Assembly: GCA_902805775.1 (NCBI GenBank)
Contig: CADCUB010000033.1
Location: forward strand, 1-48,086
Direction: 5' to 3'
Source: an uncultured Frankineae bacterium
GTDB taxonomy: Bacteria; Actinomycetota; Actinomycetes; Mycobacteriales; SCTD01
Length of the DNA: 48,086 nucleotides
The notes beneath the pieces were generated by a model. That model was given only the letters and a program-made list of their open reading frames with translations. It did no database searches and was not told the origin of the DNA. How positions within the stretch are numbered: position 1 is the stretch's first letter; every line of letters begins with the position of its first letter. Made by a program: the position numbers and the translations under genes. Shown in pieces: positions 24,923-31,678 of this stretch.

Positions 24923-25302
24923 CGACGACGCGCGAGCCCGCGATCGAGCGGCGGGAGCTGCTGCTGCGCGCCTACCTCGCCTACAACGCCCAGGACGCCG
25001 GACGCCTCCTGACCCTGGTCACCGACGACGTCGACTGGCCCGATGGCGCCGGGGGCAGGATGCACGGCAGGCTCGCGCTGGCTGCGTACTGGACCGAGCA
25101 GTGGTCACGGGTCCGCACGCACGACCACCCGGTGGCGTTCCAGGAGCTGGACGACGGTCGCGTCGCCGTCGACGTCGAGCAGGTGGTGCGCAGCCTCGAC
25201 GGCGTCACCGTCTCCACCGGTGCCTTCCTGCACCTGCACCGTGTCGAGGCCGGTCGGATCGCGCGGATGGACATCCAAGGCGCAGCGCCTGTGCGCCCGT
25301 AG
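24919..25302 (+). CDS. SnoaL/NTF2-like small protein
   Basis: 127-residue protein with the cone-shaped NTF2/SnoaL pattern: an N-terminal helix pair (LLLRAYLAYNAQDAGRLL), then TDDVDWPDG, a GRLALAAYWTEQW helix and three long strands at the end. Family members are enzymes such as polyketide cyclases and dehydratases or non-catalytic ligand binders. The GTG start overlaps the stop of the hydrolase gene, so the two are translationally coupled and presumably act on the same compound under TetR control. Confidence 0.82.
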   Translation: MTTTREPAIERRELLLRAYLAYNAQDAGRLLTLVTDDVDWPDGAGGRMHGRLALAAYWTEQWSRVRTHDHPVAFQELDDGRVAVDVEQVVRSLDGVTVSTGAFLHLHRVEAGRIARMDIQGAAPVRP

Positions 25303-25363
25303 GTGACGCAGCGGTCGCGGGAGCCTGCGACGGGGGGGCGACGACATCCCGGGTCCTGGCAGC

Positions 25364-25672
25364 GTGACGGGCCTCGGCGCTCCGCGTGCGCCGGGGACCG
25401 CGGGGTGCTGTGCTGCGCAGATCTGGCGGCTGATGCGGACCCACATCCTCGACGCCATCGACGAGCACGCCGGACCCGACGGCACCGTGCCGCTGAAGCT
25501 GGTGGTCGACCTGGCGCAGGAGCGGTACGCGACGCACCCGCTGTTCCCGAAGGGGCGCGTGCGCAACTACTGCACCTTCACCAAGGTCGACCTGGAGGCG
25601 CGGTGCGAGGTCGAGCGGGTCCCGCGGAGCGCGCCGCAGCGCATCATGCGCTGGCGGCCTGAGATCGCCTGA
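25364..25672 (+). CDS. Small conserved protein, DUF6958-like
   Basis: 102 residues. The part from about residue 20 to the end (WRLMRTHILDAIDEH, LFPKGRVRNYCTFTKVDLEARCEVERV) resembles a small uncharacterised actinomycete family I associate tentatively with DUF6958; the LEARCEVERV-type ending is its most recognisable part. No catalytic motif is obvious. The first 20 residues are poorly conserved-looking, and translation could start at the ATG coding for Met-24. It ends one base from the convergent glycosylase gene. Confidence 0.6.
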   Translation: MTGLGAPRAPGTAGCCAAQIWRLMRTHILDAIDEHAGPDGTVPLKLVVDLAQERYATHPLFPKGRVRNYCTFTKVDLEARCEVERVPRSAPQRIMRWRPEIA

Positions 25673-25673
25673 C

Positions 25674-26558
25674 TCAGTGCCGGCGGATGTCCGGCGACGA
25701 GCGCCGTGGGCCGTGCCGGGGAGGCGCCGGCGCGCGCATCGCGAGGCGCAGCACTCGGTAGCGGTGCGGGCGGTACGGCTCCAGCAGCGCTCGCATGACG
25801 GCGTCGTCGGCGCGGCGCTGCCCGGACAGGAGCCAGGCGACGCGCGAGGGGACGCCGTCGTCGCCCTCGACGACGGTGTCCGGGTCGCCCCAGGTGTGGA
25901 AGGACAGGCAGCTGACGGTCCACGGCCCGACGCCGGGGACGGCCTGGAGTGCCGCACCGGGGAGAGGCCCGTCCACCAGGCGCTCGAGTCGCCGGACCTC
26001 ACGGGCCGCGCTGACCAGCGCCTGTGCCCGGCGCCGCTCCAGCCCGAGCGGGTGCAGGTCGGTGTGACCGAGTCGGGCGACCAGCTCCGGGGCCGGGGGC
26101 AGCACGAGTCCCAGCGCCCCGGGCGCGGGCCGCCCCAGGGCGGTGACGAGTCGGCGCCACTGGTCCGCGGCGTCGGACCGGGCAACCCGCTGCTGCACGA
26201 CGAACCACGCGAGGTCGTGCCACAGCGTCCCCGTGGCCCCGACCCGGTCGCCGCGGTAGCGGCGCCACAGGTCCCGCAGCGGTCGAGGGCCCTCGGGCGC
26301 GAAGCCCGACGCGTCGTCCTCCAGGCCCAGCAGCCGCGGAACCCGCTCGAGCAGCCAGGCGGCGCCCTCTCCCCAGGCCGTCACGTGGACGTCGTCACCG
26401 TCGTCCCAGCGGACCTCCAGCGACGCCGGTCCCCGGGGCGTCCAGGTCGCCCGGGCGAGGCGGCCCGGCGACAGCGCGAGCGTGGGATCGCCCGGGGTCA
26501 TCGCGAGCGCGTCGAGCGTGCTGTCCAGGTCGACGCCGCTGCGCCGGAGCAGGCTCAC
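25674..26558 (-). CDS. DNA-3-methyladenine glycosylase-like (AlkA/HhH-GPD) protein
   Basis: 294-residue base-excision repair protein. The helix-hairpin-helix is LQAVPGVGPWTVSC (about residues 215-228), followed by the Gly/Asp-rich loop VVEGDDGVP where the catalytic Asp is expected. The N-terminal 90 residues form the small beta domain typical of AlkA (TWTPRGPASLEVRW). Upstream of the hairpin, WHDLAWFVVQQRVAR gives the conserved helix. Predicted to remove alkylated purines such as 3-methyladenine from DNA. GTG start at 26558. The Pro/Arg-rich last 20 residues look disordered. Confidence 0.84.
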   Translation of the reverse strand: MSLLRRSGVDLDSTLDALAMTPGDPTLALSPGRLARATWTPRGPASLEVRWDDGDDVHVTAWGEGAAWLLERVPRLLGLEDDASGFAPEGPRPLRDLWRRYRGDRVGATGTLWHDLAWFVVQQRVARSDAADQWRRLVTALGRPAPGALGLVLPPAPELVARLGHTDLHPLGLERRRAQALVSAAREVRRLERLVDGPLPGAALQAVPGVGPWTVSCLSFHTWGDPDTVVEGDDGVPSRVAWLLSGQRRADDAVMRALLEPYRPHRYRVLRLAMRAPAPPRHGPRRSSPDIRRH

Positions 26559-26597
26559 CCGAGCGGGTCGAGGTCGTGGGCGAGGGCTCTCGTTGCT

Positions 26598-27110
26598 CTA
26601 GGCACGGGCGTCCTGCGACCAGAGCTCGGTCACGGTCGCCGTCAGCTCGGGCAGGGAGAGGTCCGTCGCATCCAGCTCGACGTCGGAGAAGTCCGCACCG
26701 CGCTCACACGCGTGCAGATGACGGAACTCGGCGTCGGTCAGGTGGACCTGGCGGGTCGCCGCCCGCCGCAGCGCCTCGTCGAGCGACACCCTGAGGTGCA
26801 CGAGCAGCGGCCGCGCAGCGTGGGCCCGGTAGACCGAGCCGGCGTCCCAGAGGAGGACGTCGGTAGCCACGACAGCGAAGCCGGCCTCGGAGAACGAGGA
26901 CATGAGCATGCACGCATGGGCTGCAGCCAGGCGCGTCTGCCGAGCACCTTCCCCGGACTCCCAGCCTGGCGCGGCCCCTGAGACGACCAGCTGACGCAGG
27001 TCGTCCACCTCGATCAGCACGGACGCGGGCTGGCCGTCGGCCAGGGCCTTGGCGACCGTCGACTTGCCGACGGCAGGAGGTCCGGTCAGCAACAGCGGAC
27101 GCAGCCTCAC
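26598..27110 (-). CDS. P-loop AAA/kinase-like protein
   Basis: 170 residues. Walker A is GPPAVGKST at 10-18; a hydrophobic strand ending in ATDVLLWD (about 82-89) probably supplies Walker B, and the Arg-rich ALRRAATRQ stretch near 120 could be a lid. The overall size and pattern match small AAA_33-type nucleoside/antibiotic kinase-like proteins; the phosphate acceptor is unknown. GTG start. It lies 39 bases downstream, on the same strand, of nothing obviously related and precedes the AlkA-like gene. Confidence 0.72.
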   Translation of the reverse strand: MRLRPLLLTGPPAVGKSTVAKALADGQPASVLIEVDDLRQLVVSGAAPGWESGEGARQTRLAAAHACMLMSSFSEAGFAVVATDVLLWDAGSVYRAHAARPLLVHLRVSLDEALRRAATRQVHLTDAEFRHLHACERGADFSDVELDATDLSLPELTATVTELWSQDARA

Positions 27111-27181
27111 GGGCGCAGGCTACGGCGCCGGGACACCGGTGGCGGGTGCGCTGGCCCTCGGTGCTGCAGAGGCGCGGAGCG

Positions 27182-27889
27182 TCACGCCAGGTCCGACGCG
27201 GCGACCGGCGTGGCGAACGGGCGGCACCACACGAGCACCGTCCAGGCGCGCTCGACGTCGAGGTCGGCCGGCAGGGTGTAGCCGAACGAGCCGCGCTCGG
27301 CCTTCAGCTCGCCCAGGTGCACCCCCTGGTCCGGCGTCCGCGCGCCGGCGGGGACGAGGTGGACGTGCGGGCCAGGCGTCCCCTCGATGTCGACGTCCTG
27401 GAAGCGCAGGACGACCGTCCCGTCGACGGCGACCAGCGCCGTCCGACCCGAGGCCGAGTGGCCGACGCCCTCGAGCCGTGCGGACGACAGCTCGCGCGGT
27501 GCGGCGGCCCGCGCCGGCGGGTCGTTGGCCGTCGCCCGCGGCGGCACGTCGGCGACCGCGGCACCGTCCGCCGGCCGGAGCGGCTCGTCCAGGGTGCGCT
27601 GGAGGAACGACGGCGCCAGCAGGACGACGACGGCCCCGGCGACGAGCGCGTTGGACGCCAGCGCTGCAGCCCGCGGGCGTCCCGTCGTGCGCCGCAGTCC
27701 CCACGCCAGCAGGCGCCCGGCCAGCACCACACCGATGACGAGCAGCCACAGCCGGGGGCTGCGCAGGCCGTTCTCCACGACGCCGGGTCGCAGGGCGTAC
27801 ACCGCAGCCACCGCGAGGGCCGGCAGCGCCAGGCGGATGCCGAGGGCGCGGGCGCGGGCGGCTTCTTTCGACGCCTCCGGCGCGCTCAT
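27182..27889 (-). CDS. Membrane-anchored DM13-domain protein
   Basis: 235 residues. Three hydrophobic helices at about 18-34, 45-64 and 75-95 precede an external C-terminal DM13 domain (about 130-235) with the expected landmarks: GHSASGRTALV, VLRFQDVDIEGTPGPHVHLVPAG, then VHLGELKAERGSFGYTLP and VLVWCRPFATPVAASDL. The single Cys in the WC motif is a DM13 hallmark and has been proposed to take part in redox chemistry. The ATG overlaps by four bases the stop codon of the GH15 relic (27886-27889), so it once probably followed a real gene in an operon. Confidence 0.82.
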   Translation of the reverse strand: MSAPEASKEAARARALGIRLALPALAVAAVYALRPGVVENGLRSPRLWLLVIGVVLAGRLLAWGLRRTTGRPRAAALASNALVAGAVVVLLAPSFLQRTLDEPLRPADGAAVADVPPRATANDPPARAAAPRELSSARLEGVGHSASGRTALVAVDGTVVLRFQDVDIEGTPGPHVHLVPAGARTPDQGVHLGELKAERGSFGYTLPADLDVERAWTVLVWCRPFATPVAASDLA

Positions 27890-28116
27890 CCCCGTGCACC
27901 CGCGTCGGCGAGGGCCTGCGCGCCGTCCAGCCCGTCGTCACCGCGGTAGCGGTACAGCACCCCGCGCTCGTCGGACAGTCCCGCTGTGACCGCGTCGATG
28001 GTCGCGCTGGGCCGGGGGTCGTCGGGCGGCAGGAGCCGGGTGACCAGCGCCGAGGCGCGGCAGTCCGACAGGAAGGCGTGCTCGGCGATCGCCGTGCCCG
28101 CGGGCGTCGTCGCCAT
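27886..28116 (-). pseudogene. Internally deleted relic of a GH15 glycoside hydrolase (trehalase/glucoamylase type)
   Basis: A 76-residue frame that joins two distant parts of a GH15 enzyme. Residues 1-27 read IAEHAFLSDCRASALVTR, which matches the conserved N-terminus of GH15 trehalase-type proteins just before the DGSVDWLC motif. From about residue 28, LLPPDDPRPSATIDAVTAGL, then VLYRYRGDDGLDG, matches the C-terminal part of the same family (the LLPP.DPR..AT.DA segment followed by the YR....DGL stretch). The family is normally about 600 residues, so roughly 500 residues, including the catalytic Glu residues, are missing without loss of frame (junction near 28037-28041). The end is also cut. 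It is probably inactive, though it could still be translated because the DM13 gene overlaps its stop. Upstream is the divergent GTAACGCT repeat. Confidence 0.62.
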
Positions 28117-28142
28117 GCGGCTCCAGTGCCCGAGCGCAGGCG

Positions 28143-28182
28143 AGCGTTACACCGAGCGCCGGGGGAGGTCGTCCGTAACGCT
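28143..28182. promoter_or_regulatory. Inverted GTAACGCT repeat, candidate divergent ECF-sigma promoters
   Basis: AGCGTTAC (28143-28150) and GTAACGCT (28175-28182) are a perfect 8-bp inverted repeat with a 24-base spacer. Each copy reads GTAACGCT toward its own gene: one toward the GH15 relic on the minus strand, the other toward the ECF sigma gene on the plus strand. After each copy a GGGCAC follows within 11-12 bases. GTAAC-type -35 elements are common for ECF sigma factors, and ECF genes are typically autoregulated. Confidence 0.4.
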
Positions 28183-28301
28183 GCACCGGGCGAAGGGCAC
28201 AAGGAGCTGACGACGGGAGGTCGGCAGTGAGAACGACCGGTCCGCCTGCCGACCTGTCCGGCAGAGGGTCGTCCGAGACCGTGCGTCCCGAGGAGGTGTC
28301 C

Positions 28302-29024
28302 ATGGGCGATGACTCGCGGCCGGCTCCCACCGTGGACGAGGAGCGTGCAGCCGTCGACACGGCCCCGACGGACGCTGCCGATGCCGACCCGGACGCCCGG
28401 CTGCTCGTACGGCTGCGGGCAGGCGACGAGGCGGCCTTCAGCGAGCTCGTCGACCGGTGGTCGGCGCCGATGCTGCGGGTGGCGCTCATCCACACGGGCA
28501 CGCGGGCCGTGGCGGAGGAGGCCGTCCAGGACACCTGGCTCGCCGTCCTGCAGGGGCTCGACCGGTTCGAGGGACGCTCGACCCTGCGGACCTGGGTGTT
28601 CCGCATCCTGCTCTACACCTGCCGGGGCAAGGCCGAGCGCGAGCGGCGCGTCCCACCGATCAGCGACGTCCAGCGCTCGGCCGGCGAGATGACGGGGCGG
28701 CGCGCGTTCGCGGAGGACCGGTTCCTGCCCTCGGACCACCCGCACTGGCCCGGCCACTGGTCGCAGCCGCCTCGGTCGTGGATGCGCACGCCGGACGACG
28801 CGCTGCTCGGCAGTGAGCTGCGGCAGCACCTCTCCCAGGCGGTCGCGGCGCTGCCGGAGCGGCAGCGGCAGGTCCTCGTGCTGCGCGACGTCGAGGGCTG
28901 GACCTCCGAGGAGGTCTGCCGGTTGCTCGGTGTGCTGCCGGGCAACCAGCGCGTTCTGCTGCACCGGGCGCGCTCGACCGTGCGCGCCGCACTCGAGCCC
29001 TACCTCACCGTGGAGCGACCATGA
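28302..29024 (+). CDS. ECF-type RNA polymerase sigma factor
   Basis: 240-residue sigma-70-family protein. Region 2 covers about residues 27-95 (LLVRLRAGDEAAFSELVDRW, AVQDTWLAVLQGLDRFEGRSTLRTWVFRI); region 4 covers about 170-235 (LPERQRQVLVLRDVEGWTSEEVCRLLGV, HRARSTVRAAL). Between them is a longer than usual linker of about 70 residues with a Trp/Pro-rich FLPSDHPHWPGHW stretch. The ATG at 28302 has AGGAGG five bases upstream; an in-frame GTG at 28227 would add 25 residues but lacks such a site. It overlaps the anti-sigma gene by four bases (ATGA). A GTAACGCT element lies 120 bases upstream. Confidence 0.92.
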   Translation: MGDDSRPAPTVDEERAAVDTAPTDAADADPDARLLVRLRAGDEAAFSELVDRWSAPMLRVALIHTGTRAVAEEAVQDTWLAVLQGLDRFEGRSTLRTWVFRILLYTCRGKAERERRVPPISDVQRSAGEMTGRRAFAEDRFLPSDHPHWPGHWSQPPRSWMRTPDDALLGSELRQHLSQAVAALPERQRQVLVLRDVEGWTSEEVCRLLGVLPGNQRVLLHRARSTVRAALEPYLTVERP

Positions 29025-29287
29025 CCGACACCGACGACCTCGCCTGCATCGAGCTCGTCGAGCTGGTCACCGACTACCTCGAGGACGCCCTCGAGCCCGA
29101 CGTCCGGGCGCGCTTCGAGCAGCACCTGCCCAGCTGCCCCGGCTGCGAAGAGCACCTCGAGCAGGTGCGCCGGACGATCCAGGTGCTGGGCGCGCTCCCG
29201 CAGGACGAGCGCTTGTCGCCGCAGACGCGGGCGCGCCTGCTGGACGCCTTCCGGGAGTGGCGCGCGCACCCGCAGCCCGAGGCCTGA
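29021..29287 (+). CDS. Zinc-finger (zf-HC2) anti-sigma factor
   Basis: 88-residue cytoplasmic protein with the HxxxCxxC anti-sigma zinc finger: His-35, Cys-39 and Cys-42 in EQHLPSCPGCEEHL, with Cys-9 as the likely fourth ligand. No membrane helix follows, so it is a soluble ZAS-type anti-sigma, the kind that senses redox or metal state. Its ATG overlaps the sigma factor stop by four bases, showing co-translation and a stoichiometric pair. It should hold the ECF factor inactive until its zinc site is disturbed. Confidence 0.88.
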   Translation: MTDTDDLACIELVELVTDYLEDALEPDVRARFEQHLPSCPGCEEHLEQVRRTIQVLGALPQDERLSPQTRARLLDAFREWRAHPQPEA

Positions 29288-29292
29288 GCCGT

Positions 29293-29325
29293 CATTGGTC
29301 CGCTGCCTCCGCGTGCCATTGGTCC
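29293..29325 (+). promoter_or_regulatory. CATTGGTCC direct repeat, candidate MocR operator
   Basis: CATTGGTCC occurs at 29293-29301 and again at 29317-29325, start-to-start 24 bp, that is a little over two DNA turns. A plausible promoter follows at once: -35-like TGTCGA at 29326-29331 and -10-like TAGCGT at 29349-29354 with a 17-bp spacer, 40 bases before the sigma-like gene. MocR/PdxR regulators bind direct repeats of about this size, and a MocR gene is the second gene downstream. Confidence 0.5.
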
Positions 29326-29394
29326 TGTCGAACCGGCTCTCGCGGCCCTAGCGTCGGTCGGGCCAGCCCGACACCGTGACCCCCGGGAGCGACG

Positions 29395-29949
29395 ATGACA
29401 GCGGTGGCACCGGTCCTGCGGGACGAGCGGGGCTTCTCGGAGGCGCTCGACCGCTGGTCGCCGAGCCTGCTCGGGCTGGCGAGGTCCTTCGCGCCGGACG
29501 TCGCCACGGCGCAGCGCATGGTGGAGCGCGGGTGGACGAGCGCCCTGCGCTCGGGCCACCTCGACGACCCCGGCCGGCCGGTCCGGCTCGCCGTCGTGCG
29601 CGCGATGGCCGTCTCCGCGCAGCCGGAGGCCGACCTGGCCCTGGCTGCCGGGCAGCGCGCGCTGTGCCTGGCGATCCGGTCCAGCGGCGTGGTCGTCCTG
29701 CCCGGTCAGCGCGACCGGCGCGCCGCCACGGCGGTGGGCGCGACGCTGCCGGTCACGCCGGCACTCGGCGACCTCGACCTGCTCGCGCCGCCGCTGCGCC
29801 TCGTCCTGCTGCTCGTCGACGCCCACCGCTGGCCGGCGCAGGAGGTCGAGGAGCTGCTCGAGGTGCGCCCGGCGGCGCTGCGGGCCATCCTCGGTCACTC
29901 GCGGCGCGCCTTGCTCGCAGCCGTGCAGCTGCGGGGCGCGTCGGCCTGA
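29395..29949 (+). CDS. Degenerate sigma-factor-like protein
   Basis: 184 residues. The N-terminus (FSEALDRWSPSLLGLARSFAPD, then QRMVERGWTSALR) lines up with sigma region 2.1-2.2 in which the usual acidic and aromatic core contacts are lost, and the region after residue 140 (LLAPPLRLVLLLVDAHRWPAQEVEELLEVRPAALRAIL) lines up with region 4 but with a weakened recognition helix. The middle has no region 2.3-2.4 DNA-melting motif. It could be a decayed ECF factor or a protein that binds core polymerase or an anti-sigma without promoter activity. ATG start at 29395. The MocR gene follows 33 bases later, so they are probably one transcript. Confidence 0.6.
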   Translation: MTAVAPVLRDERGFSEALDRWSPSLLGLARSFAPDVATAQRMVERGWTSALRSGHLDDPGRPVRLAVVRAMAVSAQPEADLALAAGQRALCLAIRSSGVVVLPGQRDRRAATAVGATLPVTPALGDLDLLAPPLRLVLLLVDAHRWPAQEVEELLEVRPAALRAILGHSRRALLAAVQLRGASA

Positions 29950-29982
29950 CCGCCTCGCGCTCCTCGTGCAGAGAGGCGGGGC

Positions 29983-31518
29983 ATGGACCACGGCTCCCGG
30001 GTCGCCGAGCTGCTGCTGCTCGAGGTGCTCGCGGGCTCCGGGCTGTCGTTGCGCGAGCAGCTGCGGGTGCAGCTCGTCGACGCGGTCGAGGAGGGCCGGC
30101 TGCAGCCGGGAGACCGCCTGCCACCCTCGCGCCAGCTCGCCCGCGACCTGGGCATCGCCAGGGGGACGGTCGTCGACGTCTACGACCAGCTCGTGCACGA
30201 CGGCTACTTCGTCGCCCGGACGGGGTCGGGCACATCGGTCGCGTCGCGTGCAGCCCCCCGCGCCGTCGAGCCCACGGCGAGCCCCCCGGTCCCCATGTAC
30301 GACGTCCGCCCCGGCGGCCCGGACCTGTCGGCGTTCCCGCGCACGGCCTGGGCGATGGCGACCGCGCACGTGCTGCGCACGCTGCCCGACGCCGACCTCG
30401 GCTACGTGCCGCCGTGGGGCACCCGCGTCCTGCGCGAGCAGCTCACCCGCTACCTCGCCCGGACCCGCCACGTCGACACGGACGTCGACGGCGTCGTCGT
30501 CACCTCCGGCGTCACGCAGGCCCTGACGCTGCTGTGCCGCGTGCTGTACGCGCGCGGGCACCGGACGCTGGCGGTCGAGGACCCGAGCAACGCCATCCAG
30601 CGACAGGTGCTCGGCCGCTACGGGTTGCAGATCGTCGACGTCCCGGTCGACGCGGACGGCATCGACGTCGCCGCCCTGGCCCGGACCGGGGCGCGGGCGG
30701 TGCTGGTCACGCCGGCGCACCAGTACCCGACCGGGGTCGTGCTCAGCGCCCGACGGCGGGCAGCGCTGCTGGACTGGGCGGCCTCCTGCGACGGCCTGGT
30801 GGTCGAGGACGACTACGACGCCGAGTTCCCGCACGCGCGCACGTTCGTGCCGTCCCTGCAGGGCGCGGCCCCCGACCACGTCGCCCACGTCTCGTCGGTG
30901 AGCAAGACGCTCGCCCCCGGGATCCGCCTGGGCTGGGTCGTCCCGCCCCGCCGGCTGCACCAGGACCTGCTCGGCGCGAAGCGCGACGACGACTTCGGCT
31001 CCGGTGTCATCGGGCAGCACGTGCTGGCCCACCTCGTGGTCACGGGAGCGTACGACCGGCACCTGCGTCGGCAGCGGACGGCGTACGGCATGCGCCGGCA
31101 GGCGCTGGCGGCGGGCCTGGCCGCCGAGCTGCCGGACTGGCAGGTGCGCGGATCGCCGGCCGGGCTGCACCTGTGGATCGAGCCGTCCGGGCCCGTCCAC
31201 GAGGGGGCGCTCGTCGCCGAAGCGCTCACCCGGGACGTCCTCGTCCTCGGCATGTCGACCATGTGCCGCACCGTCGACCGGCGGGGACTGGTCCTCGGCT
31301 TCGCCCGGCTGCGCACCTCCGACGCGCCTCTGGTCGCGCGGCGGCTCGCCGAGGCCGTCCGTGCTGCCGGCGACGGCACGGCGGCGGACGCCGCGGTGCC
31401 CTACCTGCCGTCCCCCGAGGTCGCAGCGCGCCTGGGCACCACCGGCGTCGACTTCTTCCCGGCCGGTCACGGTCCGGGCCGTGAGCCCCCGCTGGTGCCC
31501 GACCGACCGGACCGGTGA
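29983..31518 (+). CDS. MocR/PdxR-type regulator (GntR HTH fused to class I aminotransferase)
   Basis: 511 residues. Residues about 15-85 are a GntR winged helix (LREQLRVQLVDAVEEGRLQPGDRLPPSRQLARDLGIARGTV); residues about 115-490 form an aminotransferase-like domain whose PLP Lys is Lys-308 in VSSVSKTLAPG, preceded by VVEDDYDAEFP. Such regulators use pyridoxal phosphate or an amino acid as ligand and bind direct repeats. Typical targets are pyridoxine synthesis or GABA/taurine genes, none of which is adjacent; the nearest gene is the sigma-like ORF upstream and the exported protein downstream. ATG start. A CATTGGTCC direct repeat before the upstream gene is a candidate autoregulatory site. Confidence 0.9.
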   Translation: MDHGSRVAELLLLEVLAGSGLSLREQLRVQLVDAVEEGRLQPGDRLPPSRQLARDLGIARGTVVDVYDQLVHDGYFVARTGSGTSVASRAAPRAVEPTASPPVPMYDVRPGGPDLSAFPRTAWAMATAHVLRTLPDADLGYVPPWGTRVLREQLTRYLARTRHVDTDVDGVVVTSGVTQALTLLCRVLYARGHRTLAVEDPSNAIQRQVLGRYGLQIVDVPVDADGIDVAALARTGARAVLVTPAHQYPTGVVLSARRRAALLDWAASCDGLVVEDDYDAEFPHARTFVPSLQGAAPDHVAHVSSVSKTLAPGIRLGWVVPPRRLHQDLLGAKRDDDFGSGVIGQHVLAHLVVTGAYDRHLRRQRTAYGMRRQALAAGLAAELPDWQVRGSPAGLHLWIEPSGPVHEGALVAEALTRDVLVLGMSTMCRTVDRRGLVLGFARLRTSDAPLVARRLAEAVRAAGDGTAADAAVPYLPSPEVAARLGTTGVDFFPAGHGPGREPPLVPDRPDR

Positions 31519-31592
31519 GCACGACGCGGTGACCCGCGGAGCAGGGACCGAGCGCCGCTCCCGTGCCGAGCGGACCGGTCGCGCCGGCGGTC

Positions 31593-31597
31593 GTAAC
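31593..31597 (+). promoter_or_regulatory. GTAAC element before exported unknown protein
   Basis: CGTAACAGC lies 82 bases before the start of the 423-residue exported protein and matches the first five bases of the GTAACGCT element before the ECF sigma gene. A CGTC follows 10-13 bases on. It may be a second target of the same sigma factor, but five bases alone are weak evidence. Confidence 0.2.
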
Positions 31598-31678
31598 AGC
31601 GGGTGGCGTCGTCGCACCGAGGTGGAGGGCGCCGTCGGCGCCCGGCACGTCCCCGACGCACGACCATGAGGAGCACTC

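Noticed and set aside
29950-29979. CCGCCTC/GAGGCGG inverted repeat between the sigma-like and MocR genes as terminator
   Set aside because: Seven-base arms with a 16-base loop overlapping the MocR ribosome binding site; too weak, and the two genes look co-transcribed.
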